Shown here: piece after piece, positions 9,439 to 17,998 of the stretch | Position numbering within the stretch: position 1 is the stretch's first letter | How the letters are laid out: the number at the start of each line of letters is the position of its first letter | Origin: VXMF01 sp965206775 | GTDB lineage: Bacteria; Acidobacteriota; Terriglobia; Bryobacterales; UBA6623 | NCBI GenBank assembly: GCA_965206775.1 | Contig: CBDBKU010000003.1 | Coordinates: forward strand, 2,852,001 to 2,916,000 | Direction: 5' to 3' | Length of the DNA: 64,000 bases | The notes under the pieces: model-generated | Told to the model about the DNA's origin: nothing | Database searches by the model: none | What the model saw: the letters and a program-made list of their open reading frames with translations, nothing else | Made by a program: the position numbers and the translations under genes

Positions 9439-10728
9439 TTATAGCTGATACGCTTCCTCGCCATGCTGCGTGACGTCGAGGCCGGTTTGCTCATCCGCCT
9501 CGCTCACGCGAACGCCGATGACGGAGTCGACGATCTTCAAGATGACGAACGTTGCAACCGCCGCCAGCACCCAAGTGACCAGCGCTGCCAAGGCGTTGTT
9601 GACGAACTGGCCGGCATTGCCTTCCAACAGGCCGGGCGCGCCGCCCACCGCTTCACGGGCGAAGACGCCCGTAAGGAGCGCACCCGCCGTGCCGCCGATT
9701 CCGTGGACGCCGAATGCGTCGAGCGAATCGTCGTAACCGACCTTCGCCTTCAGCACTGAGACGAAGTAGTAGCAGCATATGCCCGCTACGAATCCGATCA
9801 GGATCGAGTCCATCGGACTGACGAATCCCGAAGCCGGCGTAATCGCGACCAAGCCCGCTACCGCCCCTGTGATTCCACCCAGGATGCTCGGCTTGCCGTT
9901 GCGGATCCATTCGATCAGCAACCAGCCCAGCACGGCGGCAGATGCGGCGAAGTGGGTGTTCACGAAGGCGGCTGCGGCCAAGCCGTCAGCTGCCAGCGCG
10001 CTCCCGGAGTTGAAGCCGAACCAGCCGACCCAGAGCAGACACGCGCCGATGAAGGCCAGCGCGAGGTTGTGGGGACGCATCCGCTCGGATGGGTACCCGA
10101 CACGCTTGCCTAGGTACAGCGCCACGACAAGCGCGGAGACGCCGGAGGAAATGTGGACCACCGTGCCACCGGCAAAGTCGAGACTTGGGATCATTCCGTC
10201 GCCGCTCAAGAAGCCGCCGCCCCAGACCATGTGCACCATCGGGAAGTAGACGATCGTTGCCCAGAAGGCCATGAATACCAGCATCGCCGAGAACTTCATG
10301 CGCTCGGCGAAGGCACCGGTGATGAGCGCCGGCGTGATGATTGCGAACATCAGCTGGAACACCATGAATGTCAGGTGAGGAATCGATCCGTTGGGCTCGG
10401 TTCCGACACCTGCCATAAACGCGTACTCGAATCCCCCGATGAACGCGTTTCCGCTGCCGAACGCAAGGCTGTAACCGTACAGCGCCCAGAGCATCGTCAT
10501 CAGCGCCATCATGGCGAACGATTGCATCATCGTCGCCAGGATGTTCTTCTTTCGGACCAAGCCGCCGTAGAACAGGGCGAGACCGGGCCCCGTCATCATG
10601 AGGACGAGCGCGGAGCTCGTCAGGATCCAAGCGTTGTCGCCTTTGTCGATGCCGTCTTGCGCCGACGCCATGACAGGCGTTACCAGGACAGCAAGTAGCA
10701 TCAGGCTGCACTTGATTGTTTTTCTCAT
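9439..10728 (-). CDS. amtB: ammonium transporter (copy 1, intact)
   Basis: A 429-residue Amt/Mep/Rh channel. The N-terminus is a signal peptide ending near MASAQDG, followed by about 11 membrane segments. Family marks include GPGLALFYGGLVRKKN, the signature DFAGGTVVHISSGVSAL with the first pore His, and FGVHGIGGTAGALL with the second pore His. The ATG at 10728 is chosen because GGGAG lies 7 nt upstream and it opens the signal peptide; the frame is open further upstream, but that part is not family-like. It is followed closely by glnK1. Confidence 0.94.
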   Translation of the reverse strand: MRKTIKCSLMLLAVLVTPVMASAQDGIDKGDNAWILTSSALVLMMTGPGLALFYGGLVRKKNILATMMQSFAMMALMTMLWALYGYSLAFGSGNAFIGGFEYAFMAGVGTEPNGSIPHLTFMVFQLMFAIITPALITGAFAERMKFSAMLVFMAFWATIVYFPMVHMVWGGGFLSGDGMIPSLDFAGGTVVHISSGVSALVVALYLGKRVGYPSERMRPHNLALAFIGACLLWVGWFGFNSGSALAADGLAAAAFVNTHFAASAAVLGWLLIEWIRNGKPSILGGITGAVAGLVAITPASGFVSPMDSILIGFVAGICCYYFVSVLKAKVGYDDSLDAFGVHGIGGTAGALLTGVFAREAVGGAPGLLEGNAGQFVNNALAALVTWVLAAVATFVILKIVDSVIGVRVSEADEQTGLDVTQHGEEAYQL

Positions 10729-11034
10729 TTGCACACTCCCTTTCGGATCTTCGATTAAGGAAGTCCGGAACCGCGCTCGCGTGCCAGCCAGGGCACGCGG
10801 TGCGGAGCGTCTCTCGGACTGCTCCCCGGGCCACGTGGCTCCCCCGTCGGTCGCGCCGTTGCTTCCGGACGATTCGAAGGCCATTTTGGGTGCTGAGCAG
10901 CTAGAGGACCCTGCGGTATCGCACCCATCAAAGATTTCTATCAGCAGCGACGTGCCCAACTCGCTACGCAGGCGAGGCGCGCTCGGCTCTCGTCCGGAGC
11001 CCGGAAGGCCGACCGGAGGGGCGCTTCTCCGGTG
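10729..11034 (-). promoter_or_regulatory. upstream region of amtB1-glnK1 with shared element and sigma-54-like site
   Basis: About 306 bp without a gene. On the minus strand TGGGCACGTCGCTGCT (10958-10943) keeps the GG-N10-GC spacing of a sigma-54 promoter, which would suit nitrogen control; the match to TGGCAC-N5-TTGC is imperfect. Partly overlapping it, 10950-10918 is a 33-nt element found again upstream of glnK2 (25 of 33 identical, core CTGATAGAAAT identical). Confidence 0.35.
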
Positions 11035-11373
11035 CTAAAGGGCCTCGTCGTCTGTTTCGCCGTTGCGGATCCGGATGGCCTCGGCCACGTCCGAGACGAA
11101 CACCTTGCCATCGCCGATCTTGCCGGTTCTGGCAGACTCGACAATCGCCTCGACAGTCTCTTCTACGCGGTCATCCGGCACGATCGCCTCGATCTTGACC
11201 TTTGGCAACAGATCCACGGTGTATTCCAGACCACGATATACTTCCTTGTGGCCCTTCTGGCGGCCGTGCCCTCGGACGTCATACGTGGTCATTCCATCGA
11301 TTCCGATCCCCTTGAGGGCTTCGCGGACATCATCCAGCTTGAACGGCTGGACCACAGCTTCGATCTTTTTCAT
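11035..11373 (-). CDS. glnK: P-II nitrogen regulatory protein (copy 2)
   Basis: A second 112-residue P-II protein with the T-loop Tyr51 (YRGLEYTVDLLPKVKIE) and B-loop TGKIGDGKVF. The start is the ATG at 11373, which has AGGAGA 8 nt upstream; a start 21 nt further upstream adds seven residues (MKQENAK) not found in the family. It lies downstream of the frameshifted amtB2 and upstream of amtB1, so the locus looks like two amtB-glnK pairs in tandem. Both P-II copies keep the residues needed for uridylylation by GlnD. Confidence 0.94.
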   Translation of the reverse strand: MKKIEAVVQPFKLDDVREALKGIGIDGMTTYDVRGHGRQKGHKEVYRGLEYTVDLLPKVKIEAIVPDDRVEETVEAIVESARTGKIGDGKVFVSDVAEAIRIRNGETDDEAL

Positions 11374-11398
11374 TTTCGCATTCTCCTGTTTCAATTAC

Positions 11399-11416
11399 AC
11401 AGGTACTTGAACCTGT
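11399..11416. promoter_or_regulatory. inverted repeat just upstream of glnK2
   Basis: ACAGGT, 6-nt spacer, ACCTGT: a perfect 6-bp inverted repeat 25 bp before the glnK2 start. It could be an operator half-site pair or a small 5'-UTR hairpin. No known regulator consensus is matched. Confidence 0.3.
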
Positions 11417-11872
11417 AGTTATTGGATCCGACACGCTTCGAGGAATCCATCTGCGTAGCGACTTCCTAGATCGTTTGATACATTGTGTGTGCCGTCTGAA
11501 GAATTCTGAGCGAGCTTAACCACCACTCATATGCATTGACACACACAATCATCCGATCCACGACGTCATCTCGTCCAATATGAATATTATCTACTATTTG
11601 ATTCATAAAATTAGGATTATAATTGCAGCTATTGAATATTTCTATCAGGATCGATCTCTGGCGATCTGACCATGCCTTAGCAAAAGAGTGCATTGAAATG
11701 AGATTTCTATATGAGACGAGATGCGGCTCTCTGACATCTAGCGCAAGAGCGTCACGGACCTGCACAAAGGGTCGGACTTCACCGGCCTGGACCACGAAAA
11801 TTAAGCCCGGGACTTCGATGTTGAAGCTAACGCCTTGAAGTGCCGGGCCTTGCCACACTAGACGGGAACGGG
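11417..11872. other. AT-rich gap between amtB2 and glnK2 with shared element
   Basis: About 455 bp with no convincing gene. The stretch 11480-11720 is clearly richer in A and T than everything around it. Minus-strand positions 11654-11622 hold the second copy of the 33-nt element seen upstream of amtB1. A minus-strand frame stays open through much of it, but its translation matches nothing I know. Confidence 0.4.
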
Positions 11873-13259
11873 CTAGTTGCCCGTGACCACGAAGTCGGGA
11901 TAGGCGGTCGCTCCATGCTCGCCGATGTCGAGGCCCTGGCGCTCTTCCGCCTCGCTGACTCTGAGCCCGACCAGCGCCTTGATGGCCCAGAAGAGCATGA
12001 ACGCAGTGCCGAAAGTCCACACGAACGCGACAACCACACCGATGATCTGGACCATCAAGGTACCGAAGAGGTCGTACTCCAGCCCAAGAAACAGATTCTC
12101 GTGGAGCAGGGCCGCTCCGATCGTTCCCCACACACCGCAAACGCCATGCACCGAGATAGCGCCAACAGGGTCGTCGACCTTGACCATGTCAAAGAACCGG
12201 ACGCTCGCGACAACTACGATCCCCGCAACTCCGCCGATAGTGGGCAAGGCAGATGATCGCACCCAGCGGCGTCACCGAGGCGCAGGGTGCGGTAATCCCG
12301 ACCAAGCCAGCCAAGACTCCGTTCAGAGTCATGGCGACGTCAGGCTTTCCAAACCACTTCCATGAAGTCAGCATTGCGAAGATCGACCCCGCGCAAGCTG
12401 CTAGGAACGTGTTGACTGCAATTCGAGCTATCGTGCCGTCGGCTGTGGTCGTCGAACCGGCGTTGAAGCCGAACCAGCCCAAGAACAGGATGAATACGCC
12501 GAGAGCGCCCATCGCCATGTTGTGGCCCGGAATCGCTCTCGGGGAGCCGTCGCTGGCGAACTTCCCGATCCTTGGTCCGACTACGATGGCTCCGGCCAGC
12601 GCCGCCCAGCCTCCGACAGAGTGAACGACGGTAGATCCGGCGAAATCGATGAATCCCATGTCGGCAAGCCACGAGGGCTGGTCGAGCAGCAAGTTGCCCC
12701 AGGCCCAGTGCCCAAAGACGGGATAGATGACCGCCGTGATTCCAAGGCTGTATAATCTTGTCCGCTCAGCCATTGCGCCGGACACGATCGTCGCGGCAGT
12801 CGCCGCGAACACGACCTGGAACATCCAAAACGTGTATTCCCACTGGCCGTCACCTGTGCCATTGTCGGGGGACAGGAAGAAGTGATCCGTCCCGAAGATG
12901 CCGTTGGTCGCTCCAAACATGACGCCGAAGCCGATCAACCAGAACGAAATAGCGCCCATCGACATGTCTAGCATGTTTTTCATCATGATGTGCGCTGCAT
13001 TCTTGGCTCGAGTGAACCCGGACTCGACGAACGCAAACCCTGCCTGCATCCAAAAGACCAGGCAGGCCGCCAAGAGCGTCCACAGAATATTGGCATGCGT
13101 TTGAACGGTGTCAATCGCCGACTGTATCGATTCTGGGGATGCATTTCCACCCTCTTGTGCCCAGGACGAGCCCGTTGATAGCACGACAATCAGACCGATT
13201 ATGCCCAGTTTCTGGCTGGAATAAAGCGATTTGAACAATGGCAAATTGTACCCTTTCAT
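11873..13259 (-). pseudogene. amtB: ammonium transporter copy 2, frameshifted by a 16-bp insertion
   Basis: Two minus-strand frames together give one Amt protein. The first (from 13259) has a signal peptide (to SSWAQ), the family signature DFAGSTVVHSVGGWAAL and runs to SVTPLGAII; the second resumes at GGVAGIVVVASVRFFD and carries the second pore His (ISVHGVCGVWG) to the C-terminus. Removing exactly 16 nt (12236-12251) restores a smooth GAIIGGVAGIVVV and a 456-residue protein. A 16-nt insertion is unlike a simple homopolymer error. As written, the product would lose the last membrane helices and half the pore. Confidence 0.85.
12236..12251. repeat. 16-bp insertion breaking amtB2
   Basis: GATAGTGGGCAAGGCA on the plus strand, bordered by a 3-bp GAT direct repeat (12236-12238 and 12252-12254). 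Its removal restores the reading frame. It could be a footprint of an excised element or a slippage product. Confidence 0.55.
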
Positions 13260-13626
13260 CGGATTCTATGTAACCTCCAATTGTTTCCGGACGCACCGCG
13301 CCCATGCTTCACTGTGGGGATCGCAGTGACGGACCAAATCCTCATTTGACGAGGAGCACGCCTACGCTGCGTGAAGATCAACAAGATCCAAGGCTCCCGT
13401 TAAGGAGTCTACTTTGCAAGGCATCTCGGCCCCGGATCGTCCTGCTTTTCGAAGTCTAGCCCGTGTCGATAGCTGAATGGAAGCGAATAATTTCTATGCA
13501 TCCTATAAACGAATCTTTATCCTCGGCGCTCGGGTTAGCGGGCCCCGGCGCCGGATCCGGAATCGAGGCTGCCTTCGCGGCGGCCGGCCCCAAGTCCAAT
13601 CGGGTCGGCATAACCGGTGCAGCCGC
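13260..13626. other. amtB2 upstream region, no gene seen
   Basis: About 365 bp. No convincing frame. The minus strand at 13497-13490 reads ATAGAAAT, a weak echo of the core of the element upstream of amtB1 and glnK2; this match alone is not significant. Confidence 0.35.
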
Positions 13627-15297
13627 TCAGACCGACACGTCGACCATGTTGATCGGCGGAATATGCAGGTGCGTCACGGTCGGCTTCCGGCCCAGGAAGG
13701 TCTGGGCCATCTCGATCGCTTCATCAACGGAATCGGCGCACTCCCAGCCCATCACCTTCGCGGCAATGGTGTCTTCGGCTCCGACAACGATTACCTGGCC
13801 GCAGTGACTCGCCCCGTTTTCCGCCCAGTACCACATATAGAACGGATGCACGCCGTGATAGGCATAGCCTTGGCGGTACATCTCCCGGTATTCCGAGTCG
13901 TGTGCGAACTCATTCTCGTACTTGCGCTGCAACGCCTCGGAGTCGCGCGTCTCGGTCAGGCATCGGTGAAAGAACTCGTGGTACGCGGCGTGATGCGACG
14001 GGCTGAACTCGTTGTAGAGCGGGTGCGTCAGGATGAACACGCCATCTTTCTTCACGATCGGCGCTCCGCGATACATATTGAAGAAGTACCCAAGCGCCAC
14101 GCAGCGGACCAGGAGAGGGTTCATGGGAGCGTTCACGTTGTACGGGCAGATGAACGGAATGCCGAACACCGCGACGTCCGACTGCCCGTCCACAGGGACG
14201 CAGTACTGCTGATAGTTGTATGCGAGCGTCTTCTCGTGAACTGGATCCGTGGCTCCTGCGTGGACGGCAATCAGCTCGTAGGGCGCAGGTATTGCGAACA
14301 GCAGCTTCCTCTTGGTCGCGCGCGGAAGCGCCTGCAGCCCGATCTGGGCTATGCGAAAAGACACTTTGTCCAAGGCGCTCCATTCGTCCTCAGGTTTAAC
14401 GAAGAACTCCATGCGCGGATCGAACATCTGATTGTTGACGACGGTTTCGATGTGGAAGACGTTGAGCTTTTCGTTGACGATGCGACCCATCCGGTTGCAT
14501 GAGTCTGTTAAGGGAGACTGGGTGTGGTCGAAGTACGAATTCGAGGCCCGGATTGTCTGCGGGTTGTGGTGGGCCTGAAGCGACTCATAGTCGCAAAGTC
14601 CGACTCCGACCGATTTGTTGCCGCCGTCCATCGGGACTAGGTTGATGTTGACGTAGACCAGCAGATCGGACTCGGCGGCCCTGCGATTGATCCGCACTTT
14701 CTCGCCCCGTTCCGTCTCCCCGAGCTCGACCATTCCGTCCGGTGCTTCCCCGTCGTGGCAGTAGAGCCGATGCGGGAAGAACGAATCGAATATCTGCCGT
14801 CCCACGGACCAGCGGATCTCGAATGGCTCCATTCGTCGATGAAACGAGTTGGCGATCACGATCTCTACATCGTGGACTCCCGCGCCCTCGAGCATCGAAA
14901 TCAACTGGGTTAGAACGGACTGCCGGATGTCCGGCCGGTTCATTTTGGGCAGCGGCAGCGAGATGTCGTCGATCGCGATCGTGACCTTCATGCCAGACCG
15001 CAGCTGCGACCGCAGAGGATCGGCTTGCTCGGGGTAATCAAGCGCATACCGGATGGCGGCATCGCGATCCGGCAAGCCCGGAATGGTCGGCTTGGGGTAC
15101 ACGACCCTGGATCCGGGCGGCAGCCTTGCGCGGATCAGATCCTCTCCGTACCAAAGCAGCCGCTCGGTCGATCGGCCGTTCACTTCACGCACGCAGCCGC
15201 TGTCGGGCACGAGCGCGGCTCGACCGACGGCATTCGGCTGAGGTTCGCCGAAAACCGACGTCTCAGAAAGTGCCGGAGATGACGGTGCTTCAGCCAT
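13627..15297 (-). CDS. LarA/DUF2088-like (nickel-pincer lactate-racemase family) protein
   Basis: A 556-residue protein whose middle carries DUF2088 features: VTIAIDDISLPLPKMNRPD, then VHDVEIVIANSFHRRM, then RINRRAAESDLLVYVN. LarA proteins hold a nickel-pincer cofactor and racemise or epimerise 2-hydroxy acids. This protein is longer than LarA (about 425 residues), and its C-terminal part (YHEFFHRCLTETRD, GVHPFYMWYWAENG, HCGQVIVVGAEDTI) is His/aromatic-rich. Which of the LarA catalytic His/Lys residues survive cannot be settled without an alignment. No larB, larC or larE cofactor genes are in the window. Confidence 0.7.
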   Translation of the reverse strand: MAEAPSSPALSETSVFGEPQPNAVGRAALVPDSGCVREVNGRSTERLLWYGEDLIRARLPPGSRVVYPKPTIPGLPDRDAAIRYALDYPEQADPLRSQLRSGMKVTIAIDDISLPLPKMNRPDIRQSVLTQLISMLEGAGVHDVEIVIANSFHRRMEPFEIRWSVGRQIFDSFFPHRLYCHDGEAPDGMVELGETERGEKVRINRRAAESDLLVYVNINLVPMDGGNKSVGVGLCDYESLQAHHNPQTIRASNSYFDHTQSPLTDSCNRMGRIVNEKLNVFHIETVVNNQMFDPRMEFFVKPEDEWSALDKVSFRIAQIGLQALPRATKRKLLFAIPAPYELIAVHAGATDPVHEKTLAYNYQQYCVPVDGQSDVAVFGIPFICPYNVNAPMNPLLVRCVALGYFFNMYRGAPIVKKDGVFILTHPLYNEFSPSHHAAYHEFFHRCLTETRDSEALQRKYENEFAHDSEYREMYRQGYAYHGVHPFYMWYWAENGASHCGQVIVVGAEDTIAAKVMGWECADSVDEAIEMAQTFLGRKPTVTHLHIPPINMVDVSV

Positions 15298-15341
15298 CGC
15301 TCCAATGATTCTACCCGCTTCCAGCCCCCGGCTGCGGATGC

Positions 15342-16064
15342 TTAGCCGGCAGAGCCAGCGCGAACGGGATTCGGAGACTCGTTCAGGTCGAGGATCTCCC
15401 AGCGATTGGCGACCGCCGCTCTCCTGAGGCGGGAATCCGGGTTGGTGGCGACTGGAGCGCCAACGGCTTCGAGCATCGGGATGTCGGAACCGCTGTCTGA
15501 GTACGCCCGTGCGTCCGTCATATCGAAGCCGTGCGACTCTGCGTATTCTCTCAGGATCGTGGCCTTGGTATCTCCCGCCAGAAGGGGCGGGACAATTTGG
15601 CCGGTCGCGATTCCGTCGCGAAATGCCATCCTGTTTGCCAGCATGTCGTCGAACTCGAAATACTCCGCCGCGGGCGCCAGCGCGAAATCGAGCCCGCCGC
15701 TTACCAGGACTGTGCGGTAGCCGTCTGCCTTGTCCAGCGCTACCCGATCCTTCGAGTAGCGGAACTGCTCCCTAGCGATCACGGCCTCGAACATTTTCCT
15801 CGCCTGCGCGCAAAGCCATGCCTGTTCGAGCCCCCGGTACTGGCGGAAGAATACTATGTTGAACAGTCGGCGCGAGACCAAATCGAGGGCCAGCCAGAGC
15901 GGCACGCCCAGCAGAGCCTTGCCGTACCGCCACAACGCTTGCACGCGATCGGGGTGGCGCCTGGCAAGCCAGGCATAGCGTGTGACTACGTTGCCGGAGA
16001 CTAGCGTCCCGTCGAAATCGTAGAAGGCGACGCGTCCGGGCCTTTTCAAGGGACGCGCCCCCAC
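15342..16064 (-). CDS. HAD-IB family phosphatase (SerB/CicA-like)
   Basis: A HAD hydrolase with motif I FYDFDGTLVSGN (nucleophile and acid Asp), motif II VLVSGG (Ser/Gly) and motif IV AYSDSGSDIPMLEAVG. HAD-IB members remove phosphate from serine, small sugars or lysophospholipids; the helical cap here is hydrophobic (GKALLGVPLWLALDLV), so a membrane-linked substrate is possible. I prefer GTG at 16064, which overlaps the stop of the upstream small gene as TAGTG; an alternative in-frame GTG is at 16091. Confidence 0.8.
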   Translation of the reverse strand: MGARPLKRPGRVAFYDFDGTLVSGNVVTRYAWLARRHPDRVQALWRYGKALLGVPLWLALDLVSRRLFNIVFFRQYRGLEQAWLCAQARKMFEAVIAREQFRYSKDRVALDKADGYRTVLVSGGLDFALAPAAEYFEFDDMLANRMAFRDGIATGQIVPPLLAGDTKATILREYAESHGFDMTDARAYSDSGSDIPMLEAVGAPVATNPDSRLRRAAVANRWEILDLNESPNPVRAGSAG

Positions 16065-16243
16065 TAGCCGTGACCGAGCCGCATCAGCCACCCGAGCACG
16101 AAAATCGCGCCCACGAAGTAAGCGAAGCAGTAGAGGCCGTAAGACACGCGCTCGCGGTCGGTCGAACGTCCGACGATCCCCATGACGATCGATGCAAACA
16201 AGGCAAAAAGGATTGCTACTTGCAGATGGGAGGGATCGAACAT
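16064..16243 (-). CDS. 59-residue two-helix membrane protein
   Basis: Small gene starting ATGTTCGATCCC and ending CACGGCTAG. The product has two hydrophobic segments (VAILFALFASIVMGIVG and YCFAYFVGAIFVLGWLM) joined by a charged RSTDRERVS loop. It overlaps the stop of the DUF6677 gene (TGATG) and the start of the HAD gene (TAGTG), so all three are probably translationally coupled. I do not recognise the family. The tight coupling and clean hydrophobic pattern argue that it is real. Confidence 0.65.
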   Translation of the reverse strand: MFDPSHLQVAILFALFASIVMGIVGRSTDRERVSYGLYCFAYFVGAIFVLGWLMRLGHG

Positions 16244-16683
16244 CAGGCAGTCACTTTCTTCCGCGAGGCGATTTCGTACACATCGACGATCGCTAGGAGA
16301 TTGAGAAGGCCGGCGCAGACGATGAACTTGGTGCCGTAGTCATGCACCGCGCCAGGAAGAGCCTCCTGCTCGTAACCCAGCCCGACTGTTAGAACGTATA
16401 GCAGCCCGTTGCAAAGGTCACCCACATAGCCTCCGTACGTCATCACAGTGGTGAACAAGTCACCGTGCGAGGGCTCGAACATGCGGCCCTGCATCAGGAT
16501 GCCCGTCAGGAACATTCCAGCGATGGCGACCATTAGGACGATCCCATGCGACTGCCGCTTCAGATAGTAGTGCCCCGCCCCTGGAATCAGCCAGGCGAGG
16601 AGCACCGGCGGCAGGCGCTCTGCAAGCGGAGCCGCGTCCGGCACGGAAACCTTAGTCTTGGTGTGTTCGCGCTTGGAAGCCAT
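16243..16683 (-). CDS. DUF6677-type membrane protein
   Basis: A 146-residue protein with the LLAWLIPGAGHYYLKRQSHG motif typical of DUF6677 proteins of Acidobacteria and Planctomycetes (related in look to TM2-type proteins), then three to four membrane segments (LMVAIAGMFLTGILM, CNGLLYVLTVGLGY, FIVCAGLLNLLAIVDVYEI). The function of the family is unknown to me. It is the first gene of the coupled set with the 59-residue protein and the HAD phosphatase. Confidence 0.75.
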   Translation of the reverse strand: MASKREHTKTKVSVPDAAPLAERLPPVLLAWLIPGAGHYYLKRQSHGIVLMVAIAGMFLTGILMQGRMFEPSHGDLFTTVMTYGGYVGDLCNGLLYVLTVGLGYEQEALPGAVHDYGTKFIVCAGLLNLLAIVDVYEIASRKKVTA

Positions 16684-16704
16684 CTGGGTCGATTTAACGG
16701 TGCC

Positions 16705-16917
16705 TCAGGGCTGCTCGGCGCATCTGCCTCCGGGCCCGAGCTGAACGCTCTCGGATGGCAAGCCATCCGACCTTAGGAAGAGTATCGCACGGCCGGCGCC
16801 GAGCCCATCAGGCAGCGCCCCTGCCGAAGTCGAATCAACCACCACGAAGGATCCAACGGAGTGCAAGGGCGTGCCGAAATCTTCGGTCGGCGCGAACTCT
16901 GCCGTGCAGCCGAACAT
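16705..16917 (-). CDS. hypothetical protein, uncertain
   Basis: A 70-residue frame that starts 3 bp after the glycosyltransferase stop and ends 21 bp before the DUF6677 gene, in the same direction. The translation (SFVVVDSTSAGALPDGLG, GRAILFLRSDGLPSES) is not low-complexity and could be a small beta protein. I recognise no family and see no good ribosome site. It fills what would otherwise be an operon gap, which is the main argument for it. Confidence 0.35.
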   Translation of the reverse strand: MFGCTAEFAPTEDFGTPLHSVGSFVVVDSTSAGALPDGLGAGRAILFLRSDGLPSESVQLGPGGRCAEQP

Positions 16918-16920
16918 GGG

Positions 16921-17991
16921 TCAAGTCCCGACAAGCCGCTGATACACCTGCCACGTCTCGGCGGCGCACCGCTCCCAAGTGAATTGCCGCGCACGTGCCG
17001 TTCCCTTTCGACGGAGTTCAGCCCGGAGCGAACCGCACTCCAAGACGTGCTCGAGCGCACCTGCGATGTCGTCAGTTGCAAACGGGTCCACTAACACCGC
17101 CGAGTCCCCGGCAACCTCCGCAACCGCGGAAGTCTTGGACGCAATGACAGGCAGGCCGACCGAGAACGCCTCGACAACCGGCAGCCCGAAACCTTCCTCC
17201 AGCGACGGGAATAGTAAGAGTTCGGCCGAGGCGTACAAGCAGGCCCGCACGTCGTCGGCGACGTGCCCCGCGAGTCGAATCCTATCCCGTGCTGCGCTAC
17301 GTTCGATCCGCGCCAGAATCCGATCCGCGCCGTAACCGCCGGACCCAGCCAGCACGAGTTCCGCGGACCCTCCGGCCGCTTCGAACGCCGCCACAACACG
17401 CTCGACGTTCTTTCGGGCCTGCAGAGTTCCCACGTGCAGGACAAACGGGCGCGACACGCCCAAGTCGCGCAGAATGGCCGCGCACCTAGCGGGCGGCGGA
17501 ACGTCCAGCGGCTCTGCGCCGTGGTGAACGACGGTCATTTGGGATCTTGGGAATCCCAGTCGCCCCGCGACCTGCCCGGCGGTGTGGTCGGAGACTGCGA
17601 TGATGTGGTCCGCCCGTTCGGCGGTCTCCCTGGCGAGATGCGCGAAGCGCTCTCGAAACTCGGCTGTCGAGTACTCGCCGGTCAGCGCGAACAAGTCATG
17701 GAAGGTTGCGATTCGGGGCGCTCGAATGCCGTCGGGGAGCCGCTGATTCAAGCCGTGGAACAGTTGCAGTTCGCGTGATGAGCGGCGCAACGGGAGGCCT
17801 TCCAACAGGCGGCGTCTCGCATTTGGCGGCAGCGGCGCGCCGAACGAGCGAAGGTACCGGTTGCTGCGATAGAACCAGGCAAACCGCTCGCGCGGGCACA
17901 ACCGCGCGAGTTCCCAGATCAGGTTGCGCGCGTACACCGCAACGCCCGTAGGAGGTCGATCCAAGCAGTTGCCGACGTCAATTCCGATCAT
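16921..17991 (-). CDS. glycosyltransferase family 4 (GT-B fold)
   Basis: A 356-residue retaining glycosyltransferase. The N-terminal half has PTGVAVYARNLIWELA and HHGAEPLD at the domain junction; the C-terminal half has the GT4 block LLFPSLEEGFGLPVVEAFSVG with the E-x7-E motif, then PVIASKTSAVAEVAG and SAVLVDPFATDDIAGAL. It probably adds a sugar to a surface polysaccharide or lipopolysaccharide. I start it at ATG 17991 (MIGIDVGNCLD); a start at 18027 would overlap the upstream gene by 29 bp. It follows the family 9 gene by 7 bp. Confidence 0.85.
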   Translation of the reverse strand: MIGIDVGNCLDRPPTGVAVYARNLIWELARLCPRERFAWFYRSNRYLRSFGAPLPPNARRRLLEGLPLRRSSRELQLFHGLNQRLPDGIRAPRIATFHDLFALTGEYSTAEFRERFAHLARETAERADHIIAVSDHTAGQVAGRLGFPRSQMTVVHHGAEPLDVPPPARCAAILRDLGVSRPFVLHVGTLQARKNVERVVAAFEAAGGSAELVLAGSGGYGADRILARIERSAARDRIRLAGHVADDVRACLYASAELLLFPSLEEGFGLPVVEAFSVGLPVIASKTSAVAEVAGDSAVLVDPFATDDIAGALEHVLECGSLRAELRRKGTARARQFTWERCAAETWQVYQRLVGT

Positions 17992-17998
17992 CGCGGAC

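Noticed and set aside
11466..12140. 224-residue minus-strand frame through the AT-rich gap
   Set aside because: Its first part is out of frame with the amtB2 3' end and the rest matches no family; its similarity to the frame upstream of amtB1 is explained by the short shared DNA element.
13477..14502. 341-residue plus-strand frame opposite the LarA-like gene
   Set aside because: Composition mirrors the minus-strand codons; no domain and no ribosome site.
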